Positions 19,038 to 28,684 of a stretch of 64,000 bases of DNA are shown here, piece by piece. Source of the DNA: Lactobacillus sp. MRS-253-APC-2B (GTDB lineage Bacteria; Bacillota; Bacilli; Lactobacillales; Lactobacillaceae). Both the position numbers and the translations under genes were made by a program. The first letter of the stretch is position 1, and every line of letters starts with the position of its first letter. Under the pieces are notes generated by a model that was not told the origin of the DNA, ran no database searches, and saw only the letters and a list, made by a program, of their open reading frames with translations. The stretch lies in contig NZ_JABAFO010000002.1 of the NCBI RefSeq assembly GCF_012843675.1, positions 124,001 through 188,000 on the forward strand, read 5' to 3'.

Positions 19038-19970
19038 ATGAATTTACAAGATGCTGATTTGTTAACTGCCATCGTAACACCATTTAATGAACAAAATGAA
19101 TTGGACTTTGCCAGTTTGGCCAAGCTGACCAACCATTTGATCGAACAGGGCAGCAATGGTTTTGTCATTGGCGGTACGACTGGTGAGACGCCAACGCTCA
19201 GCCATGACGAAAAGCTCGCTCTGTATCGTGAGTTTGCTAAGATCATTGATGGCCGCGTTCCGGTAATTGCCGGCACTGGCAGCAACAATACTGCCGAAAC
19301 GATTGCCTTCACCAATGAAGTAGCTGAGATCGAAGGCATTGACTATGCGCTGGTCGTGGTACCGCCATACAACAAGCCTAATCAGCGTGGCATGATTGCC
19401 CACTTTACGGCGGTAGCAGATCAGTCCAAGTTGCCAATCGTGATCTATAACATTCCTGGCCGAACCGGCGTTAAGATGGCCGCCGAAACGATCGTGGAGC
19501 TTTCACATCATGAAAACATCAAGGCCGTTAAGCAATGCGCCTCGTTAGAAGAAATGCAGTACGTGATCGATCACAAGGATGAGGATTTCCAAGTCTTTAC
19601 CGGTGAGGACGCTCAAGCATTGACGGCCCGCGTTTTAGGAGCTAATGGTGTAATCTCGGTTGCCTCGCATAATTATTGTGCCCAGATGCGGGAAATGTAT
19701 GATCAATTGTATAATGGTAATTGGCAGGCTGCCGCCCGTCTGCAGCGTTGGCTGACGCCAAGGATGGCTGCGCTGTTTATGTATCCATCGCCATCGCCGG
19801 TCAAGGCAGTCTTGAACGCACAAGGCTTTGGCGTGGGTGGCTGCCGTCTGCCAATCGCTACTTTGAATGACGATGAGAAGCAGGCGCTGGCTAAGGCACT
19901 GTCTTTGCCTGAAGACGCGCTGTTTCATGAATTGCCATTAGATCTTGGAAAGGGTGATGTTGATGACTAG
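19038..19970 (+). CDS. dapA: 4-Hydroxy-tetrahydrodipicolinate synthase
   Basis: 310 residues, TIM-barrel aldolase of the DHDPS/NAL superfamily. [10 protein letters not shown] is the substrate/feedback loop, [11 protein letters not shown] and [13 protein letters not shown] supply active-site Thr/Tyr/Arg, and the Schiff-base lysine should be in KAVKQCAS. It condenses pyruvate with aspartate semialdehyde. The start follows GGGGGAT. Its 3' end overlaps dapB by 8 bp. Confidence 0.96.
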   Translation: MNLQDADLLTAIVTPFNEQNELDFASLAKLTNHLIEQGSNGFVIGGTTGETPTLSHDEKLALYREFAKIIDGRVPVIAGTGSNNTAETIAFTNEVAEIEGIDYALVVVPPYNKPNQRGMIAHFTAVADQSKLPIVIYNIPGRTGVKMAAETIVELSHHENIKAVKQCASLEEMQYVIDHKDEDFQVFTGEDAQALTARVLGANGVISVASHNYCAQMREMYDQLYNGNWQAAARLQRWLTPRMAALFMYPSPSPVKAVLNAQGFGVGGCRLPIATLNDDEKQALAKALSLPEDALFHELPLDLGKGDVDD

Positions 19971-20742
19971 TGTACTGATCGCTGGGTTTGCTGGTGCAAT
20001 GGGACAAAAGGCCGTTGATCTGGTCAATGGCATGACGGATTTTCAAATCGTTGCCGCGTTTTCGCCACAAGTCGACCGTGACGATCCGGAACGCTACAAT
20101 CTAAATGATGACGTACAGATTTTTAATGACTTAGTAGCGATTCCCGATCAAGTAGCTGATGTCTGGATTGACTTTACCGTGCCCAGCGCGGTTTACGAAA
20201 ACGTCAAGTTCGCATTGAGTCACGGCATGCGGCCAATCGTCGGCACGACAGGACTGACTGATGAGCAAGAAGCTGAGTTAAAGAACCTTGCTAAAGCCAA
20301 TCAGCTGGGTGGCTTGATTGCACCAAACTTTGGTATGTCGGCCGTATTGCTGATGAAGTTTGCCAAGGAGGCTGCCAAGTATTTCCCAGACGTGGAAGTA
20401 ATCGAAATGCACCATGCTGATAAAAAAGATGCACCATCCGGAACAGCTTTGAGTACGGCTAAGATGATCGCCCAAAATCGCAAGCCGCACCAAAGCAATC
20501 CAGACGAGGTTGAAACGCTGGCCAACGTCCGTGGTGGCGACTATCAAGGTATTCGGATTCATTCCGTTCGGCTGCCTGGCTACATTGCCCATGAGCAGGT
20601 GCTGTTTGGCGGCATGGGCGAGGCATTGACCATTCGTCAGGATTCATTTGATCGGGGCTCGTTTATGAGCGGCGTTAAGGTAGCCTTGCAAAAGGTTGCG
20701 TCGCTGAATGAACTGGTTGTCGGTTTGGAAAATATTCTTTGA
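19963..20742 (+). CDS. dapB: 4-Hydroxy-tetrahydrodipicolinate reductase
   Basis: 259 residues from ATG 19963, chosen because GGAAAGGG lies eight bases upstream; an in-frame TTG at 19945 and ATG at 19957 are too close to that site. NAD(P)H binding motif is [15 protein letters not shown] and the family signature is [13 protein letters not shown] (catalytic His/Lys). It reduces the DapA product to tetrahydrodipicolinate. The dapA stop is inside its second-third codon, so translation is coupled. Confidence 0.96.
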   Translation: MTSVLIAGFAGAMGQKAVDLVNGMTDFQIVAAFSPQVDRDDPERYNLNDDVQIFNDLVAIPDQVADVWIDFTVPSAVYENVKFALSHGMRPIVGTTGLTDEQEAELKNLAKANQLGGLIAPNFGMSAVLLMKFAKEAAKYFPDVEVIEMHHADKKDAPSGTALSTAKMIAQNRKPHQSNPDEVETLANVRGGDYQGIRIHSVRLPGYIAHEQVLFGGMGEALTIRQDSFDRGSFMSGVKVALQKVASLNELVVGLENIL

Positions 20743-20762
20743 TGTAAAGGGGAAATTTGTTT

Positions 20763-21956
20763 ATGCCAACTCTAGCAAAAGATCTTAATGAAACGGTCAA
20801 CCCACGCGTGGCCGCAATCTCACCATCTGGAATCCGCTCTTTTGATGCTCACGTGTCCAAGATTCCAGGCATCGTTAAGCTGACGATTGGCGAACCTGAT
20901 CTTAACGTTCCTGAACACGTTAAGCAGGCAGCCGTGCAAAGCATCGTTGACAACGACTCGCACTACACGTCCAACCGCGGCAAGATTGAGCTGCGTGAAG
21001 CCATCAGCGGCTATCTGGAACGGACACGCGGCGTGCACTATGATCCAGAAACGGAAATCGTTGCTACGGTTGGTGCGACCGAGGCCCTGGCAGCAACGAT
21101 CTTTTCTCTGATCAATGAAGGCGACAAGGTGATTATTCCAACGCCGGCCTTTTCACTGTACTTCCCGCTGGTTTCTCTGGCAGGTGGGACGCCAGTGCAG
21201 GTTGACGTTTCTGAGGACGATTTCGTCTTGACGCCAGAGCTGTTGGAAAACGTTTTGAAAAAAGAAGGTCCTGCCGTTAAGGCGGTTTTGCTCAACTACC
21301 CAGTCAACCCAACCGGTCGCGAATACCCACGCGACGTGCTGGAAGGTTTGGCCAAGGTGATTGCGGATCATCATCTGTACGTTTTTGCCGATGAAATCTA
21401 CAGTGACCTGGTCTACGGCGTTGAGCACACCTCGATGGCTACATTGCTGCCAGACCGGACGATCTTTATCTCTGGTTTGTCTAAGTCACATGCCATGACC
21501 GGCTACCGAATGGGTTACTTTGCCGGTCCTAAAGAAGCCATTGACAACATTACCAAGCTGCACTCATTCTTGGTAACCTCAATTACCGACTCAACGCAGG
21601 CTGCGGCTATTGAAGCCTACAACAACGGGGAAGAAGATCCGGTCAAGGCCCGGGCCATCTACCAAAAACGGCGGGACTATGTTTTGAAGTCCTTAAACGA
21701 CATGGGCATCGAAACGGTTCCACCACAAGGCGCGTTCTACATCTTCGCTAAGATTCCAGCCAGCTATGGTACGGACGACATGCAGTTCGCCTTGGATCTG
21801 GCCAAGGAGGCTCAAGTCGGCGTAACGCCAGGCAACGCATTTGGTGCTGGTGGTGCTGGCTGGGTTCGGCTGTCATACGCGGCTTCTGATGAGGATCTGC
21901 ACACGGCCATGGAACGCATGAAGCCATTTATTGAAAAGGTTAACGCAAAGAACTAA
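20763..21956 (+). CDS. patA: PLP aminotransferase, probable N-acetyl-LL-DAP aminotransferase
   Basis: 397 residues, class I/II aminotransferase. The PLP lysine is in SGLSKSHAMTGYRMGY and the cofactor-binding block is ADEIYSDLVYG. In this operon it fills the one otherwise missing step, transamination of N-acetyl-2-amino-6-oxopimelate, as PatA does in Firmicutes. ATG 20763 follows AAAGGGGAAA; an in-frame TTG six bases upstream is less well placed. Function is inferred from the context because family members have broad specificity. Confidence 0.9.
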   Translation: MPTLAKDLNETVNPRVAAISPSGIRSFDAHVSKIPGIVKLTIGEPDLNVPEHVKQAAVQSIVDNDSHYTSNRGKIELREAISGYLERTRGVHYDPETEIVATVGATEALAATIFSLINEGDKVIIPTPAFSLYFPLVSLAGGTPVQVDVSEDDFVLTPELLENVLKKEGPAVKAVLLNYPVNPTGREYPRDVLEGLAKVIADHHLYVFADEIYSDLVYGVEHTSMATLLPDRTIFISGLSKSHAMTGYRMGYFAGPKEAIDNITKLHSFLVTSITDSTQAAAIEAYNNGEEDPVKARAIYQKRRDYVLKSLNDMGIETVPPQGAFYIFAKIPASYGTDDMQFALDLAKEAQVGVTPGNAFGAGGAGWVRLSYAASDEDLHTAMERMKPFIEKVNAKN

Positions 21957-21971
21957 AGGAGCGATTCTAAT

Positions 21972-23030
21972 ATGAGTAAGCAATACAATGTCGCAATTCT
22001 GGGTGCCACGGGGGCGGTTGGCACGCGGATGATTGAACAATTAGCCCAGTCCACGATTCCTGTCAAGCACGTTAAGCTGTTGGCATCCAAGAAATCAGCC
22101 GGTAAGACCCTGCAGTTTAAGGGCCAGCCGGTAACTGTTGAAGAAACCACTCCGGAATCATTTGATGGTGTCGACATTGTATTGTCCTCAGCTGGCGGAT
22201 CGGTTTCCAAAAAGTTCTTGCCAGAAGCCGTTAAGCGCGGGGCGGTCTGTGTTGACAACACCAGTGCCTTTCGGATGGAGCCGGATGTGCCGTTGGTCGT
22301 ACCAGAAGTCAACGAAGCAGCTTTGAAGGGTCACCATGGCATCGTGGCCAATCCTAACTGTTCCACGATTCAAATGGTAATGGCTTTGGAACCAGTTCGC
22401 CGCAACTTCGGCTTAAAGCAGATCGTGGTTTCCACTTATCAGGCAGCCTCTGGTGCTGGTCAATCCGCTTTAAACGAAATGTATCAAGAAGCCCAAGACT
22501 TTTTGGATGGCAAGGACATGCAGGCAGATGCTCATATTCTGCCAACTAAAGGCGACAAGAAGCACTATCCACTGGCTTTCAACCTGTTGCCACAGATTGA
22601 CGTTTTGGAGGAATCCGGCTACTCACACGAAGAATGGAAGATGATTCATGAAACCAAGAAGATCATGCTTGGCGACATGAACTCACAAGACATTAAGGTT
22701 ACGGCTACTTGTGTCCGGGTACCGGTTCCGATCGCACACGGCGAAAGCGTCTACTTTACGGTTGAGGATGAATCGGCTACGGCTCAAGATATTATGCGGG
22801 TTGTGGCTGACTTCCCTGGCAACGTTTTGGAAGATGACATTGCTCATCAGATCTACCCACAGCCAATCAATGCGGTTGGCAAGCGGGAAACGTTTGTTGG
22901 TCGGATTCGTCCTGATTATGAAAACAAGGGTGCCTTCAACATGTGGGTTGTAGCTGACAATCTGTTGAAGGGAGCTGCCTGGAACACGGTTGAAAATGCC
23001 GAGCGCCTGGTAGCACTGGGTCTGGTCTAA
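21972..23030 (+). CDS. asd: Aspartate-semialdehyde dehydrogenase
   Basis: 352 residues. Reduces aspartyl phosphate to the semialdehyde that DapA uses. N-terminal NADP site is [14 protein letters not shown]; the catalytic cysteine is in [11 protein letters not shown] and a C-terminal catalytic His in [11 protein letters not shown]. The start follows AAAGGAG. Last gene of the lysine operon and followed by a strong terminator. Confidence 0.97.
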   Translation: MSKQYNVAILGATGAVGTRMIEQLAQSTIPVKHVKLLASKKSAGKTLQFKGQPVTVEETTPESFDGVDIVLSSAGGSVSKKFLPEAVKRGAVCVDNTSAFRMEPDVPLVVPEVNEAALKGHHGIVANPNCSTIQMVMALEPVRRNFGLKQIVVSTYQAASGAGQSALNEMYQEAQDFLDGKDMQADAHILPTKGDKKHYPLAFNLLPQIDVLEESGYSHEEWKMIHETKKIMLGDMNSQDIKVTATCVRVPVPIAHGESVYFTVEDESATAQDIMRVVADFPGNVLEDDIAHQIYPQPINAVGKRETFVGRIRPDYENKGAFNMWVVADNLLKGAAWNTVENAERLVALGLV

Positions 23031-23067
23031 TTAAGATACGTTGAACTCAGAAACTGCCTTAAATTGA

Positions 23068-23103
23068 AAATCCGTCTTGCTGATTGCGGGACGGATTTTT
23101 TTG
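23068..23103 (+). terminator. Terminator of the lysine operon
   Basis: AATCCGTC pairs with GACGGATT around a 13-nt loop and is followed by seven T. Confidence 0.88.
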
Positions 23104-23147
23104 TTATACTGGAAATATAATTTGGAATCAGGAAGGAAGATTTATTT

Positions 23148-23843
23148 ATGGATGCCAACCATCTTTCATTACGATTGGCGCGTGTTGCCAGCTATGTGCC
23201 TAAAGGAGCCCGCATGGCTGATATCGGCTCAGATCATGCCTATTTGCCGGCCCATCTGGCATTGAATCACCAGATTGAGTATGCCGTAGCCGGTGAGGTC
23301 GTCAAAGGTCCCTACGAAAATGCTGCCCATGAGATCAACCAGTTAGGGCTGACCGATGTGATTCAGCCACGCTTAGCCGATGGACTGGCTGCTATCCATC
23401 CTGCTGATCATGTTGATACGATTACGATTGCCGGAATGGGTGGAACCTTGATTGCCAAGATTTTAGATGCCGATCAAAGCAAGCTTTCCGGCGTCAAGCG
23501 GCTGGTCCTGCAGCCTAACGTTGGCGGCGAGCGCGTCCGAGAATGGCTGTTGACCAATCGCTGGCAGATCATGGCTGAAGAAGTTGTCGAAGAAGACGAT
23601 CACATCTATGAAATTATTATGGCTGAGCCATCGATTGTGCCGTTTGCCTATAACGACCGTGAGCTCAAGTTTGGTCCATTTCTACTGGAGCAGGACAGTC
23701 CGGCCTTTAAAAAGGAATGGCAGGCTGAATTAGCGCGGCAGGAAACGGCGATCAAGCAGATGCAAAAAGCTGCCCAGCCGCCAGTTGAAAAGATTCGCGA
23801 ATTTGAAAAAGAGATGCAGATGATCAAAGAGGTGATCAAATGA
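23148..23843 (+). CDS. trmK: tRNA (adenine(22)-N1)-methyltransferase TrmK
   Basis: 231 residues. SAM-dependent Rossmann methyltransferase that modifies A22 of tRNAs. Motif I is RMADIGSDHAYLPAHL, and TITIAGMGGTLIAKIL is the characteristic TrmK block; the C-terminal coiled coil ends in EFEKEMQMIKEV. The start follows AGGAAG. In many Firmicutes trmK directly follows rpoD; here about 13.7 kb of salvage and lysine genes separate them. The 3' end overlaps nif3 by 4 bp (ATGA). Confidence 0.95.
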   Translation: MDANHLSLRLARVASYVPKGARMADIGSDHAYLPAHLALNHQIEYAVAGEVVKGPYENAAHEINQLGLTDVIQPRLADGLAAIHPADHVDTITIAGMGGTLIAKILDADQSKLSGVKRLVLQPNVGGERVREWLLTNRWQIMAEEVVEEDDHIYEIIMAEPSIVPFAYNDRELKFGPFLLEQDSPAFKKEWQAELARQETAIKQMQKAAQPPVEKIREFEKEMQMIKEVIK

Positions 23844-24664
23844 CAACCGTTAATGATATCATTCAACGCTTTGAACTGTTTGCCAATCCTAAACTAGCCG
23901 AGTCTTGGGATCATGTTGGCCTGCAGCTGGGCAATCCCGAGCGCAAGGTTAGGCGGGTCATGGTAGCGCTGGACTGTCGCCCTGAGGTAGTTAAAGAAGC
24001 TATCGAAAAACAGGTTGATTTTATCTTCAACCATCATCCCGCTATGTTTCATGCCGTTAAGACCTTGGATGTACGCGACCCCCAGATTGCCATGTACCAA
24101 GCGCTTTTGAATCATGATATTACGGTCTATGCTGCGCATACCAATCTTGACAATGCCAATGGCGGTATGAACGATTGGCTGGCTGATCAATTAGAATTAA
24201 CTGACGTTGAGCCACTGCAGCTGACGGGTGTTGATCCCATCTCGGGTCGCGATTATGGCATGGGCCGTATTGGTGAGCTGGTGCAGCCGATGAGCCCAGC
24301 GGCGTTTGGTCAATGGTGCCTAGAAAAGCTTGATCTAAAGGGTGCACGACTGATTGTCAACCCAATGGATCAAAAGCAGCTGATCAAGCGGGTAGCCGTT
24401 TTAGGCGGTTCGGGACAGGATTTTTGGCAGCTGGCTAAAAAACGTGGTGCCGATGCCTATGTAACTGGAGATGTCAGCTATCACTTTGCCCATGATATGA
24501 TTGCCAATCACTTAACGGTTGTGGATGCTGGACATCATATTGAGGTCGTTTGCCAAGATCGTTTAGCAGCTTTGCTTGAAAAGTGGCGTCAAGAAAACGG
24601 CTGGGACTTTGAGGTCATTACTTCTGAGGTTAATACGGAACCTTTTGAATTTATTGTCAGATAG
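23840..24664 (+). CDS. Nif3-like dinuclear metal-centre protein
   Basis: 274 residues, NIF3/YqfO family (GTP cyclohydrolase 1 type 2 homologue). Metal-binding motifs seen are WDHVGLQLG, FNHHPAMFH and AHTNLD, then a C-terminal VTGDVSYHFAHD and DAGHHIE. It is the short form without the PII-like insert found in Bacillus YqfO. Its molecular function is not settled. It is translationally coupled to trmK by an ATGA overlap, a conserved pairing. Confidence 0.93.
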   Translation: MTTVNDIIQRFELFANPKLAESWDHVGLQLGNPERKVRRVMVALDCRPEVVKEAIEKQVDFIFNHHPAMFHAVKTLDVRDPQIAMYQALLNHDITVYAAHTNLDNANGGMNDWLADQLELTDVEPLQLTGVDPISGRDYGMGRIGELVQPMSPAAFGQWCLEKLDLKGARLIVNPMDQKQLIKRVAVLGGSGQDFWQLAKKRGADAYVTGDVSYHFAHDMIANHLTVVDAGHHIEVVCQDRLAALLEKWRQENGWDFEVITSEVNTEPFEFIVR

Positions 24665-24752
24665 ATCAAAAAAGTCCAACATAACTGTCAAAAAGTGCTA
24701 AAGTTGATTTAATCGATAGTAGTGATTGATTTGTAAAGAAAAGGTGATAGAT

Positions 24753-25997
24753 TTGACAGAACAAACATATCCTGAACTGTTGCCGCGGTTTTTAAAGTAC
24801 GTCAAAGTTGAAACACGCTCTGATCCAAAGTCAGATACGGTACCTTCCAGCCCTAAGGAAACGGCCTTTTTAAATCAGCTGGCCCAAGAGCTTAAGGAAT
24901 TGGGATTAAGCAACGTGCGGATTCATCCCAAGAATTCGTATCTTCTGGCAACGATTCCAAGCAATCTGGATCATGATGCGCCGGTTGTTGGTTTCATTGC
25001 TCATGTTGATACGGCTGATTTCAATGCTGATCATGTTTTGCCACAGGTTGTGGAAGACTATGATGGTCAATCAGATATTGCACTTTCTGATAGCGGCTAC
25101 CAGCTTTCACCAGCTGAGTTCCCATCGTTAAAAAAGTATGCTCATGATACTTTGATTACCACGGATGGCCGGACGCTGCTGGGTGCTGATGACAAATCAG
25201 GCGTGGCCGAGATTGTTACAATGGCTTCGTATCTTTTGCAGCATCCTGAAATCAAGCATGGTACGATTCAAATTGGGCTGGGTCCGGATGAAGAAATCGG
25301 AACCGGAGCCGATCACTTTGACGTCAAGGACTTTGGCGCTGACTTTGCCTACACGGTCGATGGCGGTCCACTGGGTGAGCTGGAATACGAAACGTTTAAT
25401 GCTGCTCAGGCTGAGATCACGATTACGGGCAAAGACGTGCACACTGGGGTCGCTAAAGGAACGATGATCAATGCCATTCAAGTCGGTATTGATCTGCATA
25501 ATCGTCTGCCAGAACATGACCGTGCCGAAGAAACTGAAGGTCGTGAAGGCTTTTATCACCTTTACAAGTTTAATGGCGGTGTTGATCATGCCGAGATGAC
25601 CTATCTGATTCGCGATCATGACCGGCAAAAGTTTGAGAATCGTAAAAAGAATCTAATGCAGATCGTGGCACAGCTGAATCAAAAGCTGGGTGAGGATCGC
25701 ATTCAGATGAAGCTGTACGATCAATACTACAACTTAAAAGATGCGCTCAAAGATCACATGGAAGTCGTTGAAATTGCCAAGCAGGCGATGGAAAATCTGG
25801 ATATCAAACCAGTGATCTATCCGGTTCGTGGCGGCACGGATGGTTCGACAATCTCCTATTTAGGATTACCAACGCCAAACCTGTTTGCTGGTGGCGAGAA
25901 CATGCACTCACGCTTTGAGTACGTTTCTTTGCAGACCATGGAAAAAGCATTGGATGTCTTGGTTGAAATCGCCAAGCTGACGGCACAAGAAAAATAG
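24753..25997 (+). CDS. pepT: Peptidase T (tripeptide aminopeptidase)
   Basis: 414 residues with a TTG start at 24753, selected because AAGGTGA lies eight bases upstream and the product then begins TEQTYPELLPRFLKYVKVETRS, as in other PepT proteins; a nine-codon upstream extension has no site. M20B metallopeptidase: IAHVDTADF, LGADDKSG, GPDEEIGTGA and a C-terminal GENMHSRFEY provide the two-zinc site. It releases N-terminal residues from tripeptides in the cytoplasm, part of lactobacillar peptide use. Own terminator follows. Confidence 0.95.
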   Translation: MTEQTYPELLPRFLKYVKVETRSDPKSDTVPSSPKETAFLNQLAQELKELGLSNVRIHPKNSYLLATIPSNLDHDAPVVGFIAHVDTADFNADHVLPQVVEDYDGQSDIALSDSGYQLSPAEFPSLKKYAHDTLITTDGRTLLGADDKSGVAEIVTMASYLLQHPEIKHGTIQIGLGPDEEIGTGADHFDVKDFGADFAYTVDGGPLGELEYETFNAAQAEITITGKDVHTGVAKGTMINAIQVGIDLHNRLPEHDRAEETEGREGFYHLYKFNGGVDHAEMTYLIRDHDRQKFENRKKNLMQIVAQLNQKLGEDRIQMKLYDQYYNLKDALKDHMEVVEIAKQAMENLDIKPVIYPVRGGTDGSTISYLGLPTPNLFAGGENMHSRFEYVSLQTMEKALDVLVEIAKLTAQEK

Positions 25998-26000
25998 TTA

Positions 26001-26034
26001 AAAAGCCCGTCGCAAACTCGCGGCGGGCTTTTTA
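26001..26034 (+). terminator. Terminator of pepT
   Basis: GCCCGTCGC pairs with GCGGCGGGC around a 6-nt loop (AAACTC), flanked by AAAAA and TTTTTA. Confidence 0.9.
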
Positions 26035-26117
26035 ACTGAATTTTAGAAAACGCTGTCATCATTTGGCCAACGGTGATAAGCTGAAACAAACAACCTCAAT
26101 CAGAAAGGATGATGAAG

Positions 26118-26966
26118 ATGCAAACCGTTACGATTAATCAACGCGTCTTGCCAGCAGTTGGTCTGGGTACCTGGCATATGGGAGATGATCCTGTTAAAAC
26201 CGAACAAGAAATCAAGGCGCTGCAAGCTGGTATCAAAGCAGGAGCTCGGGCAATTGATACGGCCGAAATGTATGGCAACGGCAACGCGGAACGACTGGTT
26301 GCTCAAGCTATCAAACCGTTTGAACGGGAAGATTTGTTTATCATCGACAAGGTACTGCCGCAAAATGCCGGCCGTGCGCAGTTGGAAAAAAGTCTGGATC
26401 GCAGTTTGAAAAACGTTGGTACCGATTATTTTGATCTGTATCTATTGCACTGGCGCGGGCAGATTCCGTTGGCTGAAACCGTGGCTGAATTAGAACGGGT
26501 TAAGCAGGCAGGCAAGATTCGCGCTTGGGGCGTTTCCAATTTCGATGTGGCCGATCTCAAAGAGCTCTTTGCCTTGCCAAATGGCATCAACTGCGCGGCT
26601 AATGAAGATCTTTACAATCTAGATCGCCGTGGTATTGAGTATGATCTGCTGGCCTGGCAAAAGGATCATCAACTGCCATTGATTGCTTATTCACCGGTTG
26701 CGCAAGCTGATTCGCTTAGTGGACGCTTGAGTAATAATCCAACGCTTAAGAAGCTGGCGGCAGTCCATCATGCTACGGTTTATCAGATCATGCTGGCCTG
26801 GACCATTCGCTGCGGCAACACGTTAACGATTCCACAATCCAGCAATCCAAAACATGCCGAACAAAACGTGGCTGCGGGTGAGATTGAATTTAGTGACGCC
26901 GAGCTTTTAAAATTAGAGCAGGCCTTTCCGTCACCAAAGCAAAAGCAGCCATTGGCAACGATCTAG
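26118..26966 (+). CDS. Aldo/keto reductase
   Basis: 282 residues from ATG 26118, nine bases after AGAAAGG; two upstream in-frame ATGs are too near the site. NADPH-dependent AKR: the catalytic tetrad is present (Asp in AIDTAEMYGNG, Tyr in the same block, Lys in FIIDKVLP, His in YLLHW), and the C-terminal IPQSSNPKHAEQN binds cofactor. Substrate unknown. Its last 77 bp are overlapped antisense by the phosphatase gene. Confidence 0.9.
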   Translation: MQTVTINQRVLPAVGLGTWHMGDDPVKTEQEIKALQAGIKAGARAIDTAEMYGNGNAERLVAQAIKPFEREDLFIIDKVLPQNAGRAQLEKSLDRSLKNVGTDYFDLYLLHWRGQIPLAETVAELERVKQAGKIRAWGVSNFDVADLKELFALPNGINCAANEDLYNLDRRGIEYDLLAWQKDHQLPLIAYSPVAQADSLSGRLSNNPTLKKLAAVHHATVYQIMLAWTIRCGNTLTIPQSSNPKHAEQNVAAGEIEFSDAELLKLEQAFPSPKQKQPLATI

Positions 26967-27474
26967 CAGCCGAATTGACGCGTCTGACTTTTAGTTGTGA
27001 TATTATAACAGCCATCTCTTTAAGCCCGATTCGTTTCAGCCAGGCTGGCAGTGCTTCGCTTAATGACTCGTACGTATCATGGAAACGATGCGTAATCCAA
27101 GGATCGACAATCCAGTGATCCTCTTTGCCAGCTACAGCCATATAGATTCCATGAACCTTGTCAGCCAAACCAGCTGGTGCCATGGAGCGGGCATCCAGCA
27201 TATTCATCTGATCCATTACCAAAATGTAGTCGGCATCATAAAAGTCTTGATCATTTAACTGCCGCGCAATCAGTCCATCTGCTGATAAATCGTGTTCGGC
27301 AAGGACGGCCTTGGTTCTGGAGTCAGCTGGCGAGCCGGCTGCAATGTCGCTGGTACCGGCTGAGTCAATCTGAATCTGATCAGCCAATCCGGCATCAATC
27401 ACCACTTGATGAAACATGGATTCAGCCATTGGTGAGCGGCAGATGTTGCCTAAGCAGACAAAAATAACCTTCAT
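26890..27474 (-). CDS. Low-molecular-weight protein-tyrosine phosphatase with extended tail
   Basis: 194 residues from an ATG eight to nine bases after GAGG. The P-loop is CLGNICRS (residues 7-14) and the general-acid region is IVDPW. The usual domain of about 155 residues ends near LKRIGLKEM; the final 40 or so residues, rich in Arg and Ala, have no family counterpart. About 25 of them are encoded antisense to the aldo/keto reductase gene, which suggests that the ancestral stop codon was lost. Core catalytic residues are intact, so activity is plausible. Confidence 0.85.
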   Translation of the reverse strand: MKVIFVCLGNICRSPMAESMFHQVVIDAGLADQIQIDSAGTSDIAAGSPADSRTKAVLAEHDLSADGLIARQLNDQDFYDADYILVMDQMNMLDARSMAPAGLADKVHGIYMAVAGKEDHWIVDPWITHRFHDTYESLSEALPAWLKRIGLKEMAVIISQLKVRRVNSAARSLPMAAFALVTERPALILKARRH

Positions 27475-27591
27475 TAAAAGCTGCCTCACTTACTTTTGTT
27501 TAGGCATTATAACAGCTGGTTAGTCTAAATTGGTTCAAAATAGAAAAGAGTCGCGGGATTGCTGAAAATGTGTTACTCTAAAATTAGAGAT

Positions 27592-27622
27592 GGAGCGATT
27601 GAAATAAGATCGCTCCTTTTTT
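27592..27622 (+). terminator. Terminator-like hairpin in the nuclease leader
   Basis: GGAGCGAT pairs perfectly with ATCGCTCC around a 9-nt loop, followed by TTTTTT, only 22 bp ahead of the nuclease start. No plus-strand gene ends nearby, so it is either an attenuator or a barrier to antisense read-through. Confidence 0.7.
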
Positions 27623-27644
27623 GTTGATTCTGGGGGAGTGTTCA

Positions 27645-28631
27645 ATGGAAAATAAAATTCTAAAGATAATGTTGGTGCCGTTGCTGGCCTTGGGAGTCGG
27701 TCTATCGTTACCGCAGCCTTCAATGACAAGCTCGGTTCAGTCGACTGTCGCTTTGGCCGCCAAAAAGCAGGCAAAGCATCAGTCGCAGCGGGTCAAAAAG
27801 CAGGCAGCTGCGTCTTCCAGTCAATCTGATGAGCAGCTGGCTCAGCTCGATTATCAAGGTACTCAGACAATCAGCGTTAATAACGGCCAGCCGACGTTTA
27901 GCAATGAGGACTTAGATACCAGTCATGGTGCCTGGCAGCAGTATGGCAATTTAGATCGTTTGAACCGGGCCACGCAGGCTAATGCACTGCTTAATCGTTC
28001 TTTGATGCCAAAGGCCAAGCGCGAGCCGCTGACTGTTGATCCAACCGGTTGGCACAACAAAAAAATCAAGGGCGGCTATTTATATAATCGATCGCATCTG
28101 ATTGGCTACCAGCTGACGGGTCAAAACAACAACTGGAAAAATCTGATTACGGGAACGCGCTCGCTGAATGATCCCGAGATGGTACGCTATGAAGACGAGG
28201 TAGCCGACTATCTGCGGGCTAATCCAAATGATTATGTGCGTTATCAGGTTACGCCGGTTTTTCGAGGCGATGAGCTGTTGGCGCGCGGCGTGCACATGCA
28301 GGCACAATCGGTTAACAGCCAGGCGGTCAGCTTTAACGTTTATATCTTTAACGTTCAAGATGGCGTCACGCTCAACTATGCTGACGGTACCAGTACGGTT
28401 GATAGTAATGCTCAGGCAGCCAGCTCTGCGCCAGCGGTGGTTTCAAAGGTCAGCGATACGACTGCAGAGCAGGGCAGCAATGATCAGGCAACCGTCTACG
28501 TTACGCCAAACGGTACCAAGTATCATTTGAATCGCAACTGTCGGGCATTGTCTCGCTCCAAAACGGTTGAGACGATGACACAGGGACAAGCAATTGCTGA
28601 CGGCTATACGCTGTGCGGTTTTGAACGATAA
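27645..28631 (+). CDS. Secreted DNA/RNA non-specific endonuclease (EndA/NucA type)
   Basis: 328 residues from ATG 27645 after GGGGGAG. An N-terminal signal peptide is clear (MENKILKIMLVPLLALGVGL, Ala-rich cleavage region near residue 38). A Lys/Gln/Ser-rich linker precedes the beta-beta-alpha-metal nuclease domain with NRSHLIGYQLTGQNNNWKNL (catalytic His) and ITGTRSLNDPEM. The C-terminal 45 residues (TKYHLNRNCRALS, GYTLCGFER) form a small two-cysteine module seen on other lactobacillar surface nucleases. Likely role is extracellular DNA degradation or uptake. Confidence 0.88.
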   Translation: MENKILKIMLVPLLALGVGLSLPQPSMTSSVQSTVALAAKKQAKHQSQRVKKQAAASSSQSDEQLAQLDYQGTQTISVNNGQPTFSNEDLDTSHGAWQQYGNLDRLNRATQANALLNRSLMPKAKREPLTVDPTGWHNKKIKGGYLYNRSHLIGYQLTGQNNNWKNLITGTRSLNDPEMVRYEDEVADYLRANPNDYVRYQVTPVFRGDELLARGVHMQAQSVNSQAVSFNVYIFNVQDGVTLNYADGTSTVDSNAQAASSAPAVVSKVSDTTAEQGSNDQATVYVTPNGTKYHLNRNCRALSRSKTVETMTQGQAIADGYTLCGFER

Positions 28632-28634
28632 AAA

Positions 28635-28667
28635 AGAGCACCGAGATGAATTCTCAGTGCTCTTTTT
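28635..28667. terminator. Bidirectional terminator between nuclease and DUF2929 genes
   Basis: AGAGCACCGAGA pairs with TCTCAGTGCTCT; the stem is flanked by AAAAAA and TTTTT, so it serves the convergent genes on both strands. Confidence 0.88.
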
Positions 28668-28684
28668 ATAATTGCAGAAATAAA

